Below, piece by piece: positions 5,133 to 5,540 of a DNA stretch of 5,540 bases; the stretch's first letter is position 1; every line of letters begins with the position of its first letter. Under the pieces are notes generated by a model, which was given only the letters and a program-made list of their open reading frames with translations, was not told the DNA's origin and did not search any database. A program made the position numbers and the translations under genes. Origin of the DNA: a bacterium (lineage in GTDB: Bacteria > Tectomicrobia > Entotheonellia > Entotheonellales > Entotheonellaceae); contig JAPULM010000480.1 of the NCBI GenBank assembly GCA_027294925.1, forward strand, positions 1-5,540, in the 5' to 3' direction.

Positions 5133-5528
5133 CTATTCGTTCGACTGCCCGGCAACCACCTGCGTATCCCGCAGCAACAGAAGTTCGACGCCACTTAGAC
5201 GGTAGGGCATCGACGGATTGTTATCAGCTCGTTCCTCAGATGCAAGAACGGGCTGTGGCACAACCGTCTCCGGCAGACCAATTTCAGGTTCGGACACACC
5301 AAACCCTTCGGATGGATGTATGACGCCAAATATGACATCCTCTTGATCAATTGCGATACGGAACAATTGCGGGGTAGGGAGATCAGACACCTCTATACCA
5401 GGTATTGCGGCATCCGTTTCGGGAAGCGGACCAAGGCGGAAGGTAAAAGCCGTGGCCTGGGCACGAAGACACCATGTTATAACAAGAAACGTCAATAATA
5501 AAGTCGTCATTATAAAGCGATATATCAA
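5133..5528 (-). CDS. Exported acidic protein of unknown family
   Basis: The 131-residue product begins with a signal peptide: R4, a hydrophobic core at about residues 6-21 (IMTTLLLTFLVITWCL), then AQA at 23-25 or ATA at 25-27 as the cleavage site. The mature part of about 105 residues is acidic (17 Asp/Glu against 5 Arg and no Lys) and rich in proline, with a hydrophobic stretch LSGVELLLL near its end. It should be periplasmic or secreted. I recognise no family. The start is TTG at 5528, supported by AGGAG 6 nt upstream; the ATG at residue 7 has no site and would remove R4 from the signal peptide. The gene has no cysteine outside the signal peptide and no further membrane segment. Confidence 0.65.
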   Translation of the reverse strand: MIYRFIMTTLLLTFLVITWCLRAQATAFTFRLGPLPETDAAIPGIEVSDLPTPQLFRIAIDQEDVIFGVIHPSEGFGVSEPEIGLPETVVPQPVLASEERADNNPSMPYRLSGVELLLLRDTQVVAGQSNE

Positions 5529-5540
5529 AGCTCTCTCCTA

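Noticed and set aside
5090..5498. Plus-strand frames (5090-5323 and 5316-5498) opposite the exported-protein gene
   Set aside because: They lack ribosome binding sites and domain-like sequence, while the minus strand has a signal peptide and a good Shine-Dalgarno site.

Overview
The window comes from a Gram-negative bacterium. It encodes an Omp85-type outer-membrane barrel protein, an exported protein with a signal peptide, and a VapBC toxin-antitoxin pair. Base composition is near 50% GC with good Shine-Dalgarno sites. A proteobacterium or a related lineage fits, but I cannot fix the phylum from the sequence. The genes are mostly unrelated neighbours: housekeeping envelope genes on the left and accessory genes on the right. 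I see no rRNA, tRNA, CRISPR array or transposase, and no convincing multi-gene novel system.

Left part (1-1680). A minus-strand BamA/TamA-like gene has three POTRA domains and the start of a beta-barrel, and runs off the left edge. Its start faces a divergent plus-strand fragment of a short-chain dehydrogenase (SDR). That fragment keeps a strong ribosome binding site and the NAD-binding glycine motif, but stops after about 42 codons.

Middle (1682-3250). The SDR fragment ends 1-2 bases from the stop codon of an intact minus-strand M48 (Ste24/CAAX-protease-type) membrane zinc peptidase. This looks like a rearrangement junction. A 51-codon gene with its own ribosome binding site ends 3 nt before the peptidase start, so the two probably form an operon. 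A divergent intergenic region follows, with a candidate minus-strand promoter and several short dyads, including two copies of CTTGnnnCAAG 40 bp apart.

Right part (3250-5540). A plus-strand three-helix membrane protein resembles the DUF5658 family. About 200 nt without a plus-strand gene follow; the minus strand there can be read as a decayed piece of a LuxR-type helix-turn-helix. Next is a complete VapBC module with a sigma70-like promoter, a palindromic operator candidate and a 4-nt ATGA overlap between antitoxin and toxin. Facing it on the minus strand are a 61-residue zinc-ribbon protein and, upstream of that, a 131-residue exported acidic protein that begins with TTG. A hairpin between these last two may be a terminator.
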